Shown: one piece after another, positions 13,689 to 14,120 of the stretch | Numbering within the stretch: position 1 is the stretch's first letter | How the letters are laid out: every line of letters starts with the position of its first letter | Assembly: GCA_032123435.1 (NCBI GenBank) | Contig: JAQBFJ010000107.1 | Coordinates: 1-14,120, forward strand | DNA length: 14,120 bases | Direction of reading: 5' to 3' | Origin: JAQBFJ01 sp032123435 | GTDB taxonomy: Bacteria > Verrucomicrobiota > Kiritimatiellia > UBA8416 > JAQBFJ01 | Translations under genes and position numbers: made by a program | Notes under the pieces: generated by a model | Seen by the model: the letters and a program-made list of their open reading frames with translations, nothing else | What the model was told of the DNA's origin: nothing | Database searches by the model: none

Positions 13689-14120
13689 TTAGAACATCCT
13701 CGTCACAACCACCCTTGTAGAGTTCCGCGTAAATGAAGGATATACAACATCAATATCGGAGTCTGCATCTTCGTACCGTTGTTCCAGTTTGATGAAAGCA
13801 TAATCTGTTATCCAGTAAGTAACATCAGCAGAAACCATCATAGCCTTTTTCTCGCCGCTCCTGCCTGTATCCTGAATTGCGGAATTGACGATACTCCCTA
13901 TACCGGCATCACTCAACGCGGATGGCGGCAGTGAATCTTCATCATATTCACCTATACGATATTTCATACTGCCACCGCACATGATTTTCGGGGTAGCATC
14001 CCATTCCAAACGTCCATATACTTCCTTCTGCTTCTGCGACGCAAAAGGATATACATCCGCATCCTTAAGTGAATATCCTGCTCCACCATTAACGCGCAAA
14101 GAAGGAATCGTATGGATCTG
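13689..14120 (-). CDS. Outer-membrane beta-barrel protein, C-terminal part (partial, right edge)
   Basis: The frame is open from the window edge to the TAA at 13689, giving the last 143 residues. There is no real start inside the window; a TTG at 14099 is only an internal codon. The sequence is a series of amphipathic beta-strands with polar turns: EVYGRLEWDATPKIMCGGSMKYRIG, then AMMVSADVTYWITDYAFIKLEQRYED, then NSTRVVVTRMF. The terminal Phe is the outer-membrane assembly signal of barrel proteins. The pattern fits the 'putative beta-barrel porin' group often found beside exopolysaccharide export genes. As the first visible gene upstream of the kinase and short export protein on the same strand, it may form the outer-membrane pore for the polymer. 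Total size, signal peptide and strand count lie outside the window. Confidence 0.8.
   Translation of the reverse strand, partial: QIHTIPSLRVNGGAGYSLKDADVYPFASQKQKEVYGRLEWDATPKIMCGGSMKYRIGEYDEDSLPPSALSDAGIGSIVNSAIQDTGRSGEKKAMMVSADVTYWITDYAFIKLEQRYEDADSDIDVVYPSFTRNSTRVVVTRMF

Noticed and set aside
14079..14099. TTG at 14099 as start of the barrel gene
   Set aside because: The frame stays open to the window edge (QIHTIPS upstream) and no signal peptide follows the TTG, so the gene is partial.

Overview
The window looks like part of a cell-surface or exopolysaccharide locus from a Gram-negative (diderm) bacterium. Supporting signs are a lipoprotein polysaccharide-export protein with an LTGC lipobox, a C-terminal outer-membrane beta-barrel fragment ending in Phe, and a family 9 (heptosyltransferase-type) glycosyltransferase. 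The taxon cannot be fixed from the sequence. Gene styles such as the PTPS-related membrane protein, the short export protein next to a barrel, and the CCACGGAG-type intergenic repeat make a PVC-group bacterium (Kiritimatiellota, Lentisphaerota or Verrucomicrobiota) a reasonable but weak guess.

Left part (1-3724, minus strand): a GT61/DUF563 glycosyltransferase is followed 18 nt later by a SAM methyltransferase (A). Its 3' end runs into the remains of a second methyltransferase (B). Gene B is split by an IS4/IS1634-type insertion sequence flanked by the 9-bp direct repeat GGGACACCC. Joining the two flanks across one repeat copy restores B's reading frame. B also lacks its SAM-binding motif I, and A appears to lack its usual C-terminus. 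An older deletion therefore probably fused A to B before or besides the IS insertion.

Middle (3725-10041): a 238-bp AT-rich divergent promoter region leads into a plus-strand methyltransferase with an N-terminal Cys pair. A minus-strand multi-TM heavy-metal exporter of the ArsP_2 type follows. Divergent from it is a two-gene plus-strand operon: a very large membrane protein (PTPS-related, GT-C-like, with N-terminal Ig-like domains) and a GT9 glycosyltransferase. These two overlap at TGATG.

Right part (10038-14120, minus strand): the export operon, in transcription order, is an outer-membrane beta-barrel (partial, runs off the right edge), a Wzz plus BY-kinase co-polymerase/tyrosine kinase with a Tyr-rich tail, a short lipoprotein OPX/Wza-like export protein, and a small single-TM protein with helical repeats translationally coupled to it. 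The likely flow is as follows. Glycosyltransferases and methyltransferases build and decorate a glycan. The co-polymerase/kinase controls chain length and export. The short OPX protein and the barrel carry the polymer through the envelope. No flippase, Wzy polymerase or initiating sugar-phosphate transferase is visible in the window. No stretch longer than 300 bases is without a gene, and no tRNA, rRNA or CRISPR array was seen. Nothing here is clearly a wholly new system. The points most worth checking are the barrel plus short-OPX pairing with its unnamed coupled protein, the Ig-like/PTPS fusion, and the layered decay of the methyltransferase genes.
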